Source: Kosakonia sp. H02 (lineage in GTDB: Bacteria; Pseudomonadota; Gammaproteobacteria; Enterobacterales; Enterobacteriaceae). From it: DNA of 64,000 nucleotides. Shown here piece after piece: positions 43,390 to 52,488 of this stretch. Both the position numbers and the translations under genes were made by a program. The DNA lies in assembly GCA_030704225.1 (NCBI GenBank), contig CP131915.1, forward strand, positions 4,092,001-4,156,000, in the 5' to 3' direction. The notes beneath the pieces were generated by a model. That model searched no databases and had not been told where the DNA came from. It saw only the letters and a program-made list of their open reading frames with translations. Numbering within the stretch: position 1 is the stretch's first letter; every line of letters starts with the position of its first letter.

Positions 43390-44409
43390 TTACCTGAAAC
43401 TGATTGCCGCCATTGCTAACGTTGTGTCGATCATACGGTTAGCAAAGCCCCATTCGTTGTCGCACCACACAAGGGTTTTAATCAGGTGCGCCCCACTGAC
43501 CCGCGTCTGGGTACCATCAACGATGGCGCTGTGCGGATCGTGGTTAAAATCGGTTGAAACCAACGGTAATTCCGTATAGTCAACTATACCATGAAATGCT
43601 TCCTGCGCTGCTTTTTGCAGCAACGCATTGACTTCAAAGGATTTTACCGGTTTCCTCACCGTAACACTTAAATCAATAGCGGTGACGTTGATCGTTGGCA
43701 CGCGCACCGCTATCGCTTCGAATCTGTCATTAAACTGCGGGAAAATACGGGTGATGCCCGCCGCCAGTTTGGTATCGACCGGAATAATTGACTGGCTGGC
43801 TGCACGCGTACGGCGGAGATCGGGATGGTAAGCGTCAATCACTTGCTGGTCATGCATTGCCGAGTGGATTGTTGTCACCGTTCCCGACTCAATGCCGTAA
43901 GCATCGTCGAGCAGTTTTATCACCGGAATAATACAGTTTGTGGTGCAGGAGGCGTTGGAGACGATATGGTCATCGGGACGTAGCGTGTCCTGATTCACGC
44001 CGAACACAATTGTCGCGTCGAGATCGTGGCTGCCAGGATGGGAAAAGAGCACTTTTTTCGCGCCCGCCGCCAGATGCGCTTCGCCATCTGCCCGGTTGCC
44101 GTATACGCCGGTGCAATCCAGCACCACGTCTACGCCCAGCTCGCGCCAGGGCAGCGCCGCAATGGTTCGCTCATGCAGAATGCGAATAACGTCATCGCCA
44201 ACATACAGTTGCTCACGCTCCTGGCGAACATCCCAGGCAAAACGTCCGTGGCTGGTGTCATATTTCAATAAATGCGCCATGCCTGCGGCATCCGCCAGTT
44301 CATTGATTGCCACCACGGTGATCTCTGCGCGACGCCCGGATTCATATAAAGCACGAACCACGTTGCGCCCGATGCGACCGAAACCATTAATCGCTATGCG
44401 TACGGTCAT
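43390..44409 (-). CDS. epd: D-erythrose-4-phosphate dehydrogenase Epd
   Basis: A 339-residue GAPDH-like enzyme oxidising erythrose 4-phosphate to 4-phosphoerythronate, an early step to pyridoxal phosphate. The NAD loop is INGFGRIGRNVVRAL and the catalytic Cys is in SNASCTTNCIIPVIK, with the partner His in VTTIHSAMHDQQ. First gene of epd-pgk-fbaA. The enzyme draws on erythrose 4-phosphate made by transketolase, whose gene tktA lies just upstream. Confidence 0.97.
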   Translation of the reverse strand: MTVRIAINGFGRIGRNVVRALYESGRRAEITVVAINELADAAGMAHLLKYDTSHGRFAWDVRQEREQLYVGDDVIRILHERTIAALPWRELGVDVVLDCTGVYGNRADGEAHLAAGAKKVLFSHPGSHDLDATIVFGVNQDTLRPDDHIVSNASCTTNCIIPVIKLLDDAYGIESGTVTTIHSAMHDQQVIDAYHPDLRRTRAASQSIIPVDTKLAAGITRIFPQFNDRFEAIAVRVPTINVTAIDLSVTVRKPVKSFEVNALLQKAAQEAFHGIVDYTELPLVSTDFNHDPHSAIVDGTQTRVSGAHLIKTLVWCDNEWGFANRMIDTTLAMAAISFR

Positions 44410-44761
44410 AACTCTCCTGCGAGGCTAGCCGGCCTGAAGTGGATGACAGAGTAATCCAGCAACCACTTGAGGGGAATCCTCGCCTGCCTGAACTGCATCT
44501 GTTTGGTTATTTGTCGAACATTTAGTCGACTGAAACGCTTCAGCTAGAATAAGCGAAACGTGGAATAAAAGGAATGATTGTCCAGACGGATTCGCCAGTA
44601 ATCTGACTTGCGTCACATTTTTGCAGGAATAATTGACAAGACCATGACGAACTTTCTGAAGGGAAAAGGTGAGGGAAATGAGTAATACGCAACAATGCGT
44701 CCCTGCAAGATTCATTGACTGGAACAATGTTGCTTCCAGCAAAATCCTTTCTTAATAATGG
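44410..44761 (-). promoter_or_regulatory. epd-pgk-fbaA upstream region with Cra (FruR) site
   Basis: About 350 bp without a convincing gene. CTGAAACGCTTCAG at 44530-44543 is a near-perfect Cra (FruR) operator palindrome; Cra controls this operon in E. coli. A 105-codon frame on the minus strand here has no family resemblance and was not called. The antirepressor gene upstream has no obvious terminator, so read-through into epd is possible. Confidence 0.7.
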
Positions 44762-45511
44762 CTAAAACCAGCTGCGTTCTGGCGTCTTAGGCTCGGTACG
44801 TTCTGCTCGCGGCATCTCAACCGGCAACGAAGAGAGCTGTTTTGCCCACAGGTCAGCCACCCATTCCACGCCTTTTGCGGTAAAACGCGCCTGAGACCAA
44901 CTGCGTTTGTTCTCACCTACGCCGCCATGCACGGTGAAATACCCCGCATCAATGTGATACTGCGGTGGCATCAGCGTACCGTTGACGCGCTGCATGATGT
45001 TGCGCTCCAGCAAAAAGCTGCGGAATACCGGTTCCTTCACCCGCAGCATTTTGCAGATTTGGCGAAAACCCAGCGATTCCTCAACCCTGACGTAGCTGTC
45101 AAAAAACGCCGCCTTTGGGGCGGAAAGCGCAAGCAACGCTTCCGCACGCTGACGCTTTTCATATTGCTCGGCCCAGGCACGTGCAGCCGCCGCCGGGTTG
45201 GTAAAATCAGGCAGGCTGATAAGCTTTTCTTTCTCCTGCCAGCGATCGAGCATTTCCGCAGTAAAGCCCGGCGAGAGGCGCGCAACCGTCAGCAATGAGT
45301 CCCGTTTATTGAGCAAAAACTCCTGTCGCATCTCACCTTCTCGCTCGTAAACATTCGCGTTCACCGGCTGGGAAAGACGATGCGCGGTTTCCAGGCTTTT
45401 CACCATCCGCTTCACTTCGCCGTGGGTAACGCCTGTTAACGTTGCGATTTCGCGGCTGCTGATGGTTGCCAGTACATTTTGCGAATGCAGATTTTCACCA
45501 GGTATCACCAT
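44762..45511 (-). CDS. orphan phage-type antirepressor (Rha-like N-terminus, KilAC C-terminus)
   Basis: A 249-residue protein of phage regulatory type. Residues about 15-95 resemble Rha/antirepressor N-domains (SSREIATLTGVTHGEVKRMV ... FLLNKRDSLLTVARLSPGF ... LDRWQEKE). Residues about 130-235 are a KilAC/ANT domain (APKAAFFDSY, GFRQICKMLRVKEPVFRSFL, YFTVHGG, ARFTAKGVEWVADLW). Such proteins inactivate phage repressors. No other phage gene is nearby: it stands alone between tktA and epd where E. coli has yggC/D/F/P-cmtAB. The start is ATG 45511 with AAGGAG upstream. A LexA-type box lies over the promoter. That it triggers prophages elsewhere is inference. Confidence 0.8.
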   Translation of the reverse strand: MVIPGENLHSQNVLATISSREIATLTGVTHGEVKRMVKSLETAHRLSQPVNANVYEREGEMRQEFLLNKRDSLLTVARLSPGFTAEMLDRWQEKEKLISLPDFTNPAAAARAWAEQYEKRQRAEALLALSAPKAAFFDSYVRVEESLGFRQICKMLRVKEPVFRSFLLERNIMQRVNGTLMPPQYHIDAGYFTVHGGVGENKRSWSQARFTAKGVEWVADLWAKQLSSLPVEMPRAERTEPKTPERSWF

Positions 45512-45567
45512 AGGTTTACTCCTTACTTACTCTCACCTCGAATAACATGCAGAATTATTATACAACT

Positions 45568-45587
45568 TACTGGATGGATATCCAGTA
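45568..45587. promoter_or_regulatory. LexA (SOS) box upstream of the antirepressor
   Basis: TACTGGATGGATATCCAGTA has perfect 8-bp inverted arms and fits the 20-bp LexA box frame. The CTGG-N8-CCAG core is the variant known from E. coli ruvA. On the minus strand it covers the -35/spacer of a promoter whose -10 TATAAT is at 45557-45562, about 45 bp before the start codon. This position would block initiation. Confidence 0.75.
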
Positions 45588-45677
45588 TATTTTTTACGCA
45601 TTGATCAATACCGTGAGTCGTGCTGTGACGAGGGACTAAATCAGAAGTGGCGAAATTGGGAAGGGTATATCGTATGC

Positions 45678-45751
45678 GTGCCGGATGGCGGCTTTCACCG
45701 TATCCGGCACGGGATTTTGTAGGCCCGGTAAGCGAAGCGCCACCGGGCAAT
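45678..45751. repeat. BIME (REP pair) downstream of tktA
   Basis: GTGCCGGATGGCGGCTTTC and, inverted, TAGGCCCGGTAAGCGAAGCG, directly after the tktA stop. Confidence 0.85.
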
Positions 45752-45756
45752 GACGA

Positions 45757-47748
45757 TTACAGCAGTTCTTTCGCTTTGGCGACCACGTTATCCACGGTGA
45801 AGCCAAACTCTTCGAACAACAGTTCTGCCGGAGCAGACTCACCAAACGTGGTCATACCGACAACCGCGCCGTTCAGGCCGGTGTATTTGCACCAGAAGTC
45901 AGCAATACCGGCTTCGATGGCTACGCGCGCGCTGACCGCTTTCGGCAATACCGCTTCACGGTACGCGGCATCCTGTTTGTCGAAAGTATCAGTAGACGGC
46001 ATGGAAACCACGCGCGCCTTCACGCCTTCGGCAGAGAGACGATCCCAGGCCGCAACCGCCAGTTCCACTTCAGAACCGGTAGCAATGAAAATCAGCTGCG
46101 GCTGGCCGTCGCAATCTTTCAGCACGTAGCCGCCGCGAGCGATATCCGCCAGTTGCTGCTCAGTACGCTCTTGCTGGGCCAGGTTCTGACGAGAGAGGAT
46201 CAGCGCTGTCGGGCCGTCGTGGCGCTCAACACCGTATTTCCACGCCACCGCAGATTCCACCTGGTCACACGGACGCCAGGTGCTGACGTTTGGCGTCAGG
46301 CGCAGGGAAGCCACCTGCTCAACCGGCTGGTGCGTCGGGCCATCTTCACCCAGACCAATGGAGTCATGGGTGTAAACCAGCACCTGACGCTGCTTCATCA
46401 GCGCCGCCATACGCACGGCGTTACGCGCATATTCAACGAACATCAGGAAGGTGGAGGTGTACGGCAGGAAACCGCCGTGCAGGGAGATACCGTTGGCAAT
46501 CGCGGTCATGCCGAATTCGCGCACGCCGTAGTGAATATAGTTGCCGGCAGTATCTTCATTAATCGCTTTCGAACCAGACCACAGCGTCAGGTTGGAAGGT
46601 GCCAGGTCAGCGGAGCCGCCAAGGAATTCAGGCAACAGCGGGCCGAAGGCTTCAATGGCATTCTGCGACGCTTTACGGCTGGCGATTTTTGCCGGATTCG
46701 CCTGCAATTTCGCAATGAATTCATTCGCTTTTGCCGCGAAATCTTCCGGCATGTCACCTTTCATACGACGGGTGAACTCAGCCGCTTGCTGCGGGAAGGC
46801 TTTAGCGTAAGCAGCAAACTTCTCATTCCATGCCGCCTCTTTCGCCTGACCGGCTTCTTTCGCATCCCATTGAGCGTAAATTTCAGACGGGATTTCAAAC
46901 GGCGCGTGGTTCCAGCCCAGTTGCTCGCGAGTCAGTGCGATTTCCGCATCACCCAGCGGCGCGCCGTGGGAGTCGTGAGTGCCAGCTTTGTTCGGCGAGC
47001 CGAAACCGATGATGGTTTTGCACATCAGCAGCGACGGTTTGTCCGTCACGCTACGCGCTTCTTCTACTGCGCGTTTGATGGAATCTGCATTGTGACCGTC
47101 CACGCCGCGCACCACGTGCCAGCCATAGGCTTCGAAACGTTTTGCCGTATCGTCGGTGAACCAGCCTTCAACGTGGCCGTCGATAGAGATGCCGTTGTCA
47201 TCATAGAACGCCACCAGTTTGCCCAGCTTCAGGGTACCGGCAAGGGAGCAGACTTCGTGGGAAATGCCTTCCATCATGCAACCGTCACCCATAAAGGCAT
47301 AGGTGAAGTGGTCAACAATGTCATGGCCCGGGCGGTTGAACTGCGCAGCCAGCGTTTTCTCGGCAATCGCCATGCCGACTGCATTGGCAATGCCCTGCCC
47401 CAACGGACCGGTCGTCGTTTCAACGCCTGCGGTGTAACCCACTTCCGGGTGGCCTGGCGTTTTGGAGTGCAGTTGACGGAAGTTTTTCAGCTCGGAGATC
47501 GGCAGATCGTAGCCGGTGAGGTGCAGCAGGCTATAAATCAGCATTGAACCGTGGCCGTTGGACAGCACAAAGCGGTCACGGTCAGCCCAGGCTGGATTTG
47601 TCGGGTTATGGTTCAGGAAATCACGCCACAGGACTTCGGCGATGTCAGCCATGCCCATCGGGGCTCCCGGGTGACCGGATTTGGCTTTCTGTACCGCGTC
47701 CATGCTCAGCGCACGAATAGCATTGGCAAGCTCTTTACGTGAGGACAT
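45757..47748 (-). CDS. tktA: transketolase TktA
   Basis: A 663-residue thiamine-diphosphate enzyme moving two-carbon units between sugar phosphates. The TPP/metal motif is MGDGCMMEGISHEVCSLAGT with the downstream DDN, and the C-terminal domains carry the Glu-containing EYARNAVRMAALM and HDSIGLGEDGPTHQPVEQ. Location beside loiP identifies tktA rather than tktB. It is preceded by a small ORF with its own ribosome-binding site. Confidence 0.98.
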   Translation of the reverse strand: MSSRKELANAIRALSMDAVQKAKSGHPGAPMGMADIAEVLWRDFLNHNPTNPAWADRDRFVLSNGHGSMLIYSLLHLTGYDLPISELKNFRQLHSKTPGHPEVGYTAGVETTTGPLGQGIANAVGMAIAEKTLAAQFNRPGHDIVDHFTYAFMGDGCMMEGISHEVCSLAGTLKLGKLVAFYDDNGISIDGHVEGWFTDDTAKRFEAYGWHVVRGVDGHNADSIKRAVEEARSVTDKPSLLMCKTIIGFGSPNKAGTHDSHGAPLGDAEIALTREQLGWNHAPFEIPSEIYAQWDAKEAGQAKEAAWNEKFAAYAKAFPQQAAEFTRRMKGDMPEDFAAKANEFIAKLQANPAKIASRKASQNAIEAFGPLLPEFLGGSADLAPSNLTLWSGSKAINEDTAGNYIHYGVREFGMTAIANGISLHGGFLPYTSTFLMFVEYARNAVRMAALMKQRQVLVYTHDSIGLGEDGPTHQPVEQVASLRLTPNVSTWRPCDQVESAVAWKYGVERHDGPTALILSRQNLAQQERTEQQLADIARGGYVLKDCDGQPQLIFIATGSEVELAVAAWDRLSAEGVKARVVSMPSTDTFDKQDAAYREAVLPKAVSARVAIEAGIADFWCKYTGLNGAVVGMTTFGESAPAELLFEEFGFTVDNVVAKAKELL

Positions 47749-47769
47749 TTTGACTCCAGATCGGACTGT

Positions 47770-47865
47770 TTAAGGCTGTTCCCGTAACGACTTGACGACA
47801 GCGCGTTTTGGGCTACGCCGGAAAAAAGTGCCAACAATGTAACCCAAGCGGTTAACCATGTACAT
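47770..47865 (-). CDS. candidate 31-residue small protein upstream of tktA
   Basis: ATG 47865 lies six bases after AAAAGGA and opens 31 codons beginning MYMVNRLGYIVGTFF and continuing with a basic tail (six Arg/Lys). The TAA is 21 bp before the tktA ATG. The order ribosome-binding site, short frame, stop, tktA looks like a translated upstream ORF or leader. I do not recognise the peptide with certainty; comparison with other genomes decides whether it is conserved as protein. Confidence 0.5.
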   Translation of the reverse strand: MYMVNRLGYIVGTFFRRSPKRAVVKSLREQP

Positions 47866-48024
47866 GGAGCATCCTTTTGCGCTTCAGAAATCTCTGGAAG
47901 CAGCTCGCAAGTTGCGCAATCTCCTCGCCCGCCCGTCGTTCTCTTCTTTATACTTACGCTCACCGCCGGTTCGTCCGAATCGGTGAAGGGATAAAAACGA
48001 CTCATTGATTGCGGAAGATAACAA

Positions 48025-48783
48025 ATGAAAATTCGCCCAGCCCTGCTTGCTCTGGGAATGACAACCCTGCTTGCCGGTTGTCAGAACATGGACTCAAACG
48101 GTTTTCTTACGTCGGGCGCGGAAGCTTTTCAGGCTTACACCCTGAGCGATGCGCAAGTAAAAGCGCTGAGTGACGATGCCTGTAAACAGATGGACAGCAA
48201 AGCGACTATCGCCCCGGCGAGCAGCGACTACAGCAAACGCCTCGGCAAAATCGCCGCCGCGCTTGGCGATAACATCAACGGTCAACCGGTGAACTACAAA
48301 GTTTACGTGGCGAAAGACGTCAATGCGTTTGCGATGGCGAACGGCTGTATCCGCGTCTATAGCGCGCTGATGGATATGATGAACGACAACGAAGTTGAAG
48401 CGGTGATTGGTCACGAAATGGGCCACGTTGCGCTCGGCCACGTGAAGAAAGGGATGCAGGTCGCGCTGGGCACCAATGCGGTACGCGCTGCGGCAGCTTC
48501 AGCGGGCGGGATTGTGGGGAGTTTATCGCAATCACAGCTTGGCGCACTGGGCGAGCAACTGGTGAACTCGCAGTTCTCCCAACGTCAGGAATCCGAAGCG
48601 GATGACTACTCTTACGATCTGTTGCGCAAACGCGGGATCAATCCTTCAGGGCTGGCAACCAGCTTCGAAAAACTGGCGAAAATGGAAGAGGGCCGTCAGA
48701 GTACGATGTTTGACGATCACCCGGCATCGGCAGAACGCGCGCAACATATTCGCGATCGCATGGCGGCAGACGGTATTAAATAA
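48025..48783 (+). CDS. loiP: M48 metalloprotease lipoprotein LoiP (YggG)
   Basis: A 252-residue outer-membrane lipoprotein protease. The signal peptide ends in the lipobox LLAGC (Cys at about residue 19). The zinc site is VIGHEMGHVALGH, and the downstream Glu ligand region is RQESEADDYSYDLL. In E. coli LoiP processes substrates with BepA help and is induced at low osmolarity. It is divergent from tktA and followed by a clear terminator. Confidence 0.95.
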   Translation: MKIRPALLALGMTTLLAGCQNMDSNGFLTSGAEAFQAYTLSDAQVKALSDDACKQMDSKATIAPASSDYSKRLGKIAAALGDNINGQPVNYKVYVAKDVNAFAMANGCIRVYSALMDMMNDNEVEAVIGHEMGHVALGHVKKGMQVALGTNAVRAAAASAGGIVGSLSQSQLGALGEQLVNSQFSQRQESEADDYSYDLLRKRGINPSGLATSFEKLAKMEEGRQSTMFDDHPASAERAQHIRDRMAADGIK

Positions 48784-48790
48784 TGCAGGC

Positions 48791-48815
48791 GGGAGGCAAT
48801 ATTGCCTCCCCTTTT
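48791..48815 (+). terminator. loiP terminator
   Basis: GGGAGGCAATATTGCCTCCC is a perfect palindrome followed by CTTTT, seven bases after the loiP stop. Confidence 0.85.
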
Positions 48816-49171
48816 CCAGATAATGCACAAAATATCACCCGGCATTTAACCGCATTAATGGGCAAATTAAGCGCACAGAATGTTAATGAATAAGTAAAAC
48901 CGCAAGAGGTAATTATTTTCTGTTACGTTGAGTCGGAGTGAATTATTTCAACATTGCGGCAATGGACATATTATCTGACTTATCAATTGCCAATATAACC
49001 TTATAAAAAATAGTCTACCCCTGAAGTTAGAAAACGCCCTACATCTCGCCATTCGTGGCTCACAGCAACACATCGAGCGTCAAAGAAGCATTGATTTCGT
49101 GCTCATTTCAGGTAACTATCTTTAATCGCAGTAATTCCATTTGATATTCGACAGACAGAGAAGTTCCCTCA
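48816..49171. other. AT-rich intergenic region upstream of the OprD-type porin
   Basis: About 356 bp with no gene that I can support. It is AT-rich and presumably holds the porin promoter; TATAAC and TATAAA-like hexamers are present near 48990-49010 but no operator is recognisable. Confidence 0.4.
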
Positions 49172-50440
49172 GTGAAAAATAAATTATCATTACTTGCTTT
49201 AGGCGTTATCGCCACTGCTCCCGCATTTGCCAGCCAGCAATCGTCCAGCCAGGGGTTTATTGACGACAGCCATTTAGATCTCTTTTTACGCAATGCGTAT
49301 ATTAATCGCGATTATCGCAATGGCGCCGATAATAAAGCCGAATGGGGCCAGGGCATTGTCGCGACATTCGAATCCGGCTTTACTCAGGGGCCAGTTGGTT
49401 TCGGCGTCGACGGTATTGCACAATATGGTGTACGTCTTGACGGCGGACGCGGTCGCAGCGGTGCGGGCGGTATCGACTTCTTTGCCCAGGATAACGACGG
49501 CAAGGCGAAATCCGACTTAGCGAAATTTGGCGCGACCGCCAAAATGCGTATCTCCAATACCGTGCTGAGCTACGGTACCCAGCGCCCGGAACTGCCGATT
49601 GTTAACTCCGACGCCTCGCGCCTGCTGTACGAAACCTACACCGGGACGATGTTGACCTCGAAAGAGATTGACGGTCTTGAGATCAACGCCGGTTATTTCA
49701 CCGACGAGCAGCGCAAAAGTGACGACAGCCACAACAGCGGCCTGAAAAGCCTGAGCTTCGGCGGCGCAAGCTACCAGTTCAACGACCAGTTCAGCGGCGC
49801 GCTGTACGCCTCGCATCTGGAAGATGTGCTCAATAAACAGTACCTCGGCCTGAACTTCAAACAACCGTTCAGCACCGGTCAGCAACTGGTTCTGGATTTC
49901 AACGGTTACAACTCCCGCCTCGATGAGAGCTATGCGCAGCGTCTCGATACCGGGCGCAGCAACACCATCTGGAGCCTGGCAGCCAGCTATATCTGGGACA
50001 TCCACACCTTTAAACTGGCCTATCAGCAGAGCAGCGGCAGCACCGGTTACCACTATGGTAGTTACCAGGATCAGGGCGGCGTCGGCGATGGCGGCAACAC
50101 CATCTGGCTGGCGAACTCCTACTGGTCTGATTTTAACGGCGAAGACGAGCGTTCCTGGCAGGCCTCTTACGGGCTGGATTTTGCCGGCCTCGGCTTACCG
50201 GGCCTGAGCTGGACCACTGCCTACGTGCGCGGCGACAACATCAAAACCGCCGCCACCAGCAACGGCAAAGAGCATGAATGGTTTAACCAGATCCAGTACC
50301 AGGTGCAGGATGGCCCGGCGAAAGATCTGAAACTGAAAGTGCGTTACTCCGTACTGCGCGTCTCCAGCAATGCCGGCGACTACAACATCGGCGGCAACGA
50401 AGTACGCCTCTTCGCGGAATACCCGTTTAATATCTTCTGA
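49172..50440 (+). CDS. OprD-family outer-membrane porin
   Basis: A 422-residue OprD/Occ-type substrate-specific porin. The signal peptide is KNKLSLLALGVIATAPAFA, cut after Ala21 or nearby. Family markers are GFIDDSHLDLFLRNAYINRDYR at the N-terminus, WGQGIVATFESGFTQGPVGFGVD, TFKLAYQQSSGSTGY, and the C-terminal phenylalanine strand ending AEYPFNIF. The start is GTG 49172; the ribosome-binding site is weak. Substrate unknown: the family imports amino acids, dipeptides, aromatic acids or chitosugars (ChiP). It occupies the position of speB between loiP and speA and faces speA. Confidence 0.88.
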   Translation: MKNKLSLLALGVIATAPAFASQQSSSQGFIDDSHLDLFLRNAYINRDYRNGADNKAEWGQGIVATFESGFTQGPVGFGVDGIAQYGVRLDGGRGRSGAGGIDFFAQDNDGKAKSDLAKFGATAKMRISNTVLSYGTQRPELPIVNSDASRLLYETYTGTMLTSKEIDGLEINAGYFTDEQRKSDDSHNSGLKSLSFGGASYQFNDQFSGALYASHLEDVLNKQYLGLNFKQPFSTGQQLVLDFNGYNSRLDESYAQRLDTGRSNTIWSLAASYIWDIHTFKLAYQQSSGSTGYHYGSYQDQGGVGDGGNTIWLANSYWSDFNGEDERSWQASYGLDFAGLGLPGLSWTTAYVRGDNIKTAATSNGKEHEWFNQIQYQVQDGPAKDLKLKVRYSVLRVSSNAGDYNIGGNEVRLFAEYPFNIF

Positions 50441-50446
50441 TAAAAA

Positions 50447-50480
50447 AATCCCTTCCGCGCCGCCAGGCGAGGAAGGGATT
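50447..50480. terminator. bidirectional terminator between porin gene and speA
   Basis: AATCCCTTCC and GGAAGGGATT flank a GC-rich inner stem; an A run precedes and TTGCTTTCG follows, fitting termination from both convergent genes. Confidence 0.8.
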
Positions 50481-50511
50481 GCTTTCGTTACCGCTCATTC
50501 AGGCGTTAACG

Positions 50512-52488
50512 TTACTCGTCTTCCAGATAGGTGTAACCGTACAGACCCGCTTCGAACTCTTCGAGGAACTGCTGTTGCAGCGCATCGTCCAGACCGGTCT
50601 CTTTCACCTGATCGCGGAATTGAGTCAACAGCTTACCCGGATCAAGCTGCACGTACTGCAACATATCCGCCACGGTGTCGCCTTCGTCAGACAACTCCAC
50701 TTCAACACTGCCATCCGGGAAGACAAACACGTCAACCGCTTCGGTATCGCCGAACAGGTTATGCATGTTACCGAGGATCTCCTGGTACGCACCGACCATA
50801 AAGAAGCCCAGCATTGGCGGGTTCTCCGGATCGTATTCCGGCATCGGCATCGTGGTTGCGATCCCATCGCCATCCACATAGTGATCGATAGCACCGTCGG
50901 AATCGCAGGTAATATCCAGCAGTACCGCACGGCGCTCCGGCGCATGGTTCAACCCTTCCAGCGGCAACACAGGGAACAACTGGTCGATACCCCACGCATC
51001 CGGCATTGACTGGAACAGCGAGAAGTTGACGTACATTTTGTCCGCCATACGCTCTTGTAGCTCGTCAATAATCGGGCGGTGTGCACGGTTGCTCGGATCG
51101 AGCTGCTTCTGCACTTCATGGCACATATTCAAATAAAGCTGCTCAGCCCATGCGCGTTCTTGCAGGCTGAACGTGCCAGAAGAGTAACCGGTGTGGATAT
51201 CGTGCAGATCCATCTGGCTGTCGTGCAACCATTCGCGCAGCGAGCGGCGCGTACCCGGTTCATGCATCTCCTGCCAGGTTTCCCACATGCTTTGCAGCGC
51301 GCGCGGCGCGTCTTCGGCAGGCGGAATAGCGGGCGTATATTCGTTGCGCTCAACACCAATAATGTTGGAGACCAGCACCGTATGGTGCGCAGTTACCGCA
51401 CGACCGGATTCGGTGATCACCGTCGGGTGCGGCAAACCGTTTTCTTCGCAGGCATCGCCAATCGCCCAGATAATGTTATTGGCATACTCGTTCAGGCCGT
51501 AGTTCACCGAGCAGTCAGACTGCGAGCGCGTCCCTTCATAGTCCACGCCCAGACCGCCGCCGACGTCGAAGCACTGAATATTGACGCCCAGCTTATGCAG
51601 TTCAACGTAAAAACGAGCCGATTCGCGCACGCCAGTGGCGATATCGCGAATGTTCGCCATCTGCGAACCGAGGTGGAAGTGCAGCAGTTGAATGCTGTCC
51701 AGACGACCGCGCTCGCGCAGAATTTCCACCAGTTGCAGCACCTGGGTCGCCGCAAGACCGAATTTGGATTTCTCACCGCCGGAAGATTGCCATTTGCCGG
51801 AGCCCTGTGACGCCAGACGCGCACGCACGCCGAGACGCGGCACCACGTTCAGGCGCTCGGCTTCTTCCAGCACAATGGCGATTTCGGTCATTTTTTCAAT
51901 CACCAGATAGACCTTGTGGCCCATCTTCTCGCCAATCAGCGCCAGGCGAATGTATTCGCGGTCTTTGTAACCATTACAGACGATTACCGAACGGGTCATT
52001 CCCGCGTGGGCGAGTACCGCCATCAGTTCTGCTTTTGAACCGGCTTCCAGACCCAGCGGCTCACCGGAGTGAATCAGTGACTCAATCACGCGGCGATGCT
52101 GATTAACCTTGATCGGATAAACCAGGAAGTAGTCACCGTTATAGCCGTAGGATTCACGCGCGCGTTTAAACGCAGCGTTAATCGAACGCAGGCGGTGTTG
52201 CAGGATCTGTGGGAAGCAGAACAGCGCGGGTAAACGTTGCCCCTGCGCTTCGCGTGCTTTGACCAGTTGCGCCAGATCGACACGGGCCTGGGGGACATCC
52301 GGATCGGGGCAAACACTGATGTGGCCCAGCTCGTTGACGTCGTAGTAGTTATTGCCCCACCAGGCAATGTTATAAGTACGTAGCATCTTGCTGGCTTCCT
52401 GGGAGCTCATCGCCACCTCCTGCATGGAACGTAATACACCTTGTTCGCCTGCTGACGAAGGCGAAACAGAAGACATGTCGTCAGACAT
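50512..52488 (-). CDS. speA: biosynthetic arginine decarboxylase SpeA
   Basis: A 658-residue PLP enzyme making agmatine from arginine for putrescine synthesis. ATG 52488 (MSDDMSS) gives the E. coli length. The PLP lysine is in YPIKVNQHRR (about residue 127), the glycine-rich phosphate loop in FDVGGGLGVDYEGT, and the dimer-contributed catalytic Cys in ITCDSDGAIDHY. The normal downstream gene speB (agmatinase) is missing here. It overlaps yqgB by 8 bp and lies behind a long leader. Confidence 0.97.
   Translation of the reverse strand: MSDDMSSVSPSSAGEQGVLRSMQEVAMSSQEASKMLRTYNIAWWGNNYYDVNELGHISVCPDPDVPQARVDLAQLVKAREAQGQRLPALFCFPQILQHRLRSINAAFKRARESYGYNGDYFLVYPIKVNQHRRVIESLIHSGEPLGLEAGSKAELMAVLAHAGMTRSVIVCNGYKDREYIRLALIGEKMGHKVYLVIEKMTEIAIVLEEAERLNVVPRLGVRARLASQGSGKWQSSGGEKSKFGLAATQVLQLVEILRERGRLDSIQLLHFHLGSQMANIRDIATGVRESARFYVELHKLGVNIQCFDVGGGLGVDYEGTRSQSDCSVNYGLNEYANNIIWAIGDACEENGLPHPTVITESGRAVTAHHTVLVSNIIGVERNEYTPAIPPAEDAPRALQSMWETWQEMHEPGTRRSLREWLHDSQMDLHDIHTGYSSGTFSLQERAWAEQLYLNMCHEVQKQLDPSNRAHRPIIDELQERMADKMYVNFSLFQSMPDAWGIDQLFPVLPLEGLNHAPERRAVLLDITCDSDGAIDHYVDGDGIATTMPMPEYDPENPPMLGFFMVGAYQEILGNMHNLFGDTEAVDVFVFPDGSVEVELSDEGDTVADMLQYVQLDPGKLLTQFRDQVKETGLDDALQQQFLEEFEAGLYGYTYLEDE

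Noticed and set aside
44425..44742. 105-codon minus-strand frame upstream of epd
   Set aside because: No family, no good ribosome-binding site, and it covers the Cra operator and promoter region.
46153..47547. 464-codon plus-strand open frame opposite tktA
   Set aside because: Shadow of highly biased tktA codons; no family resemblance.
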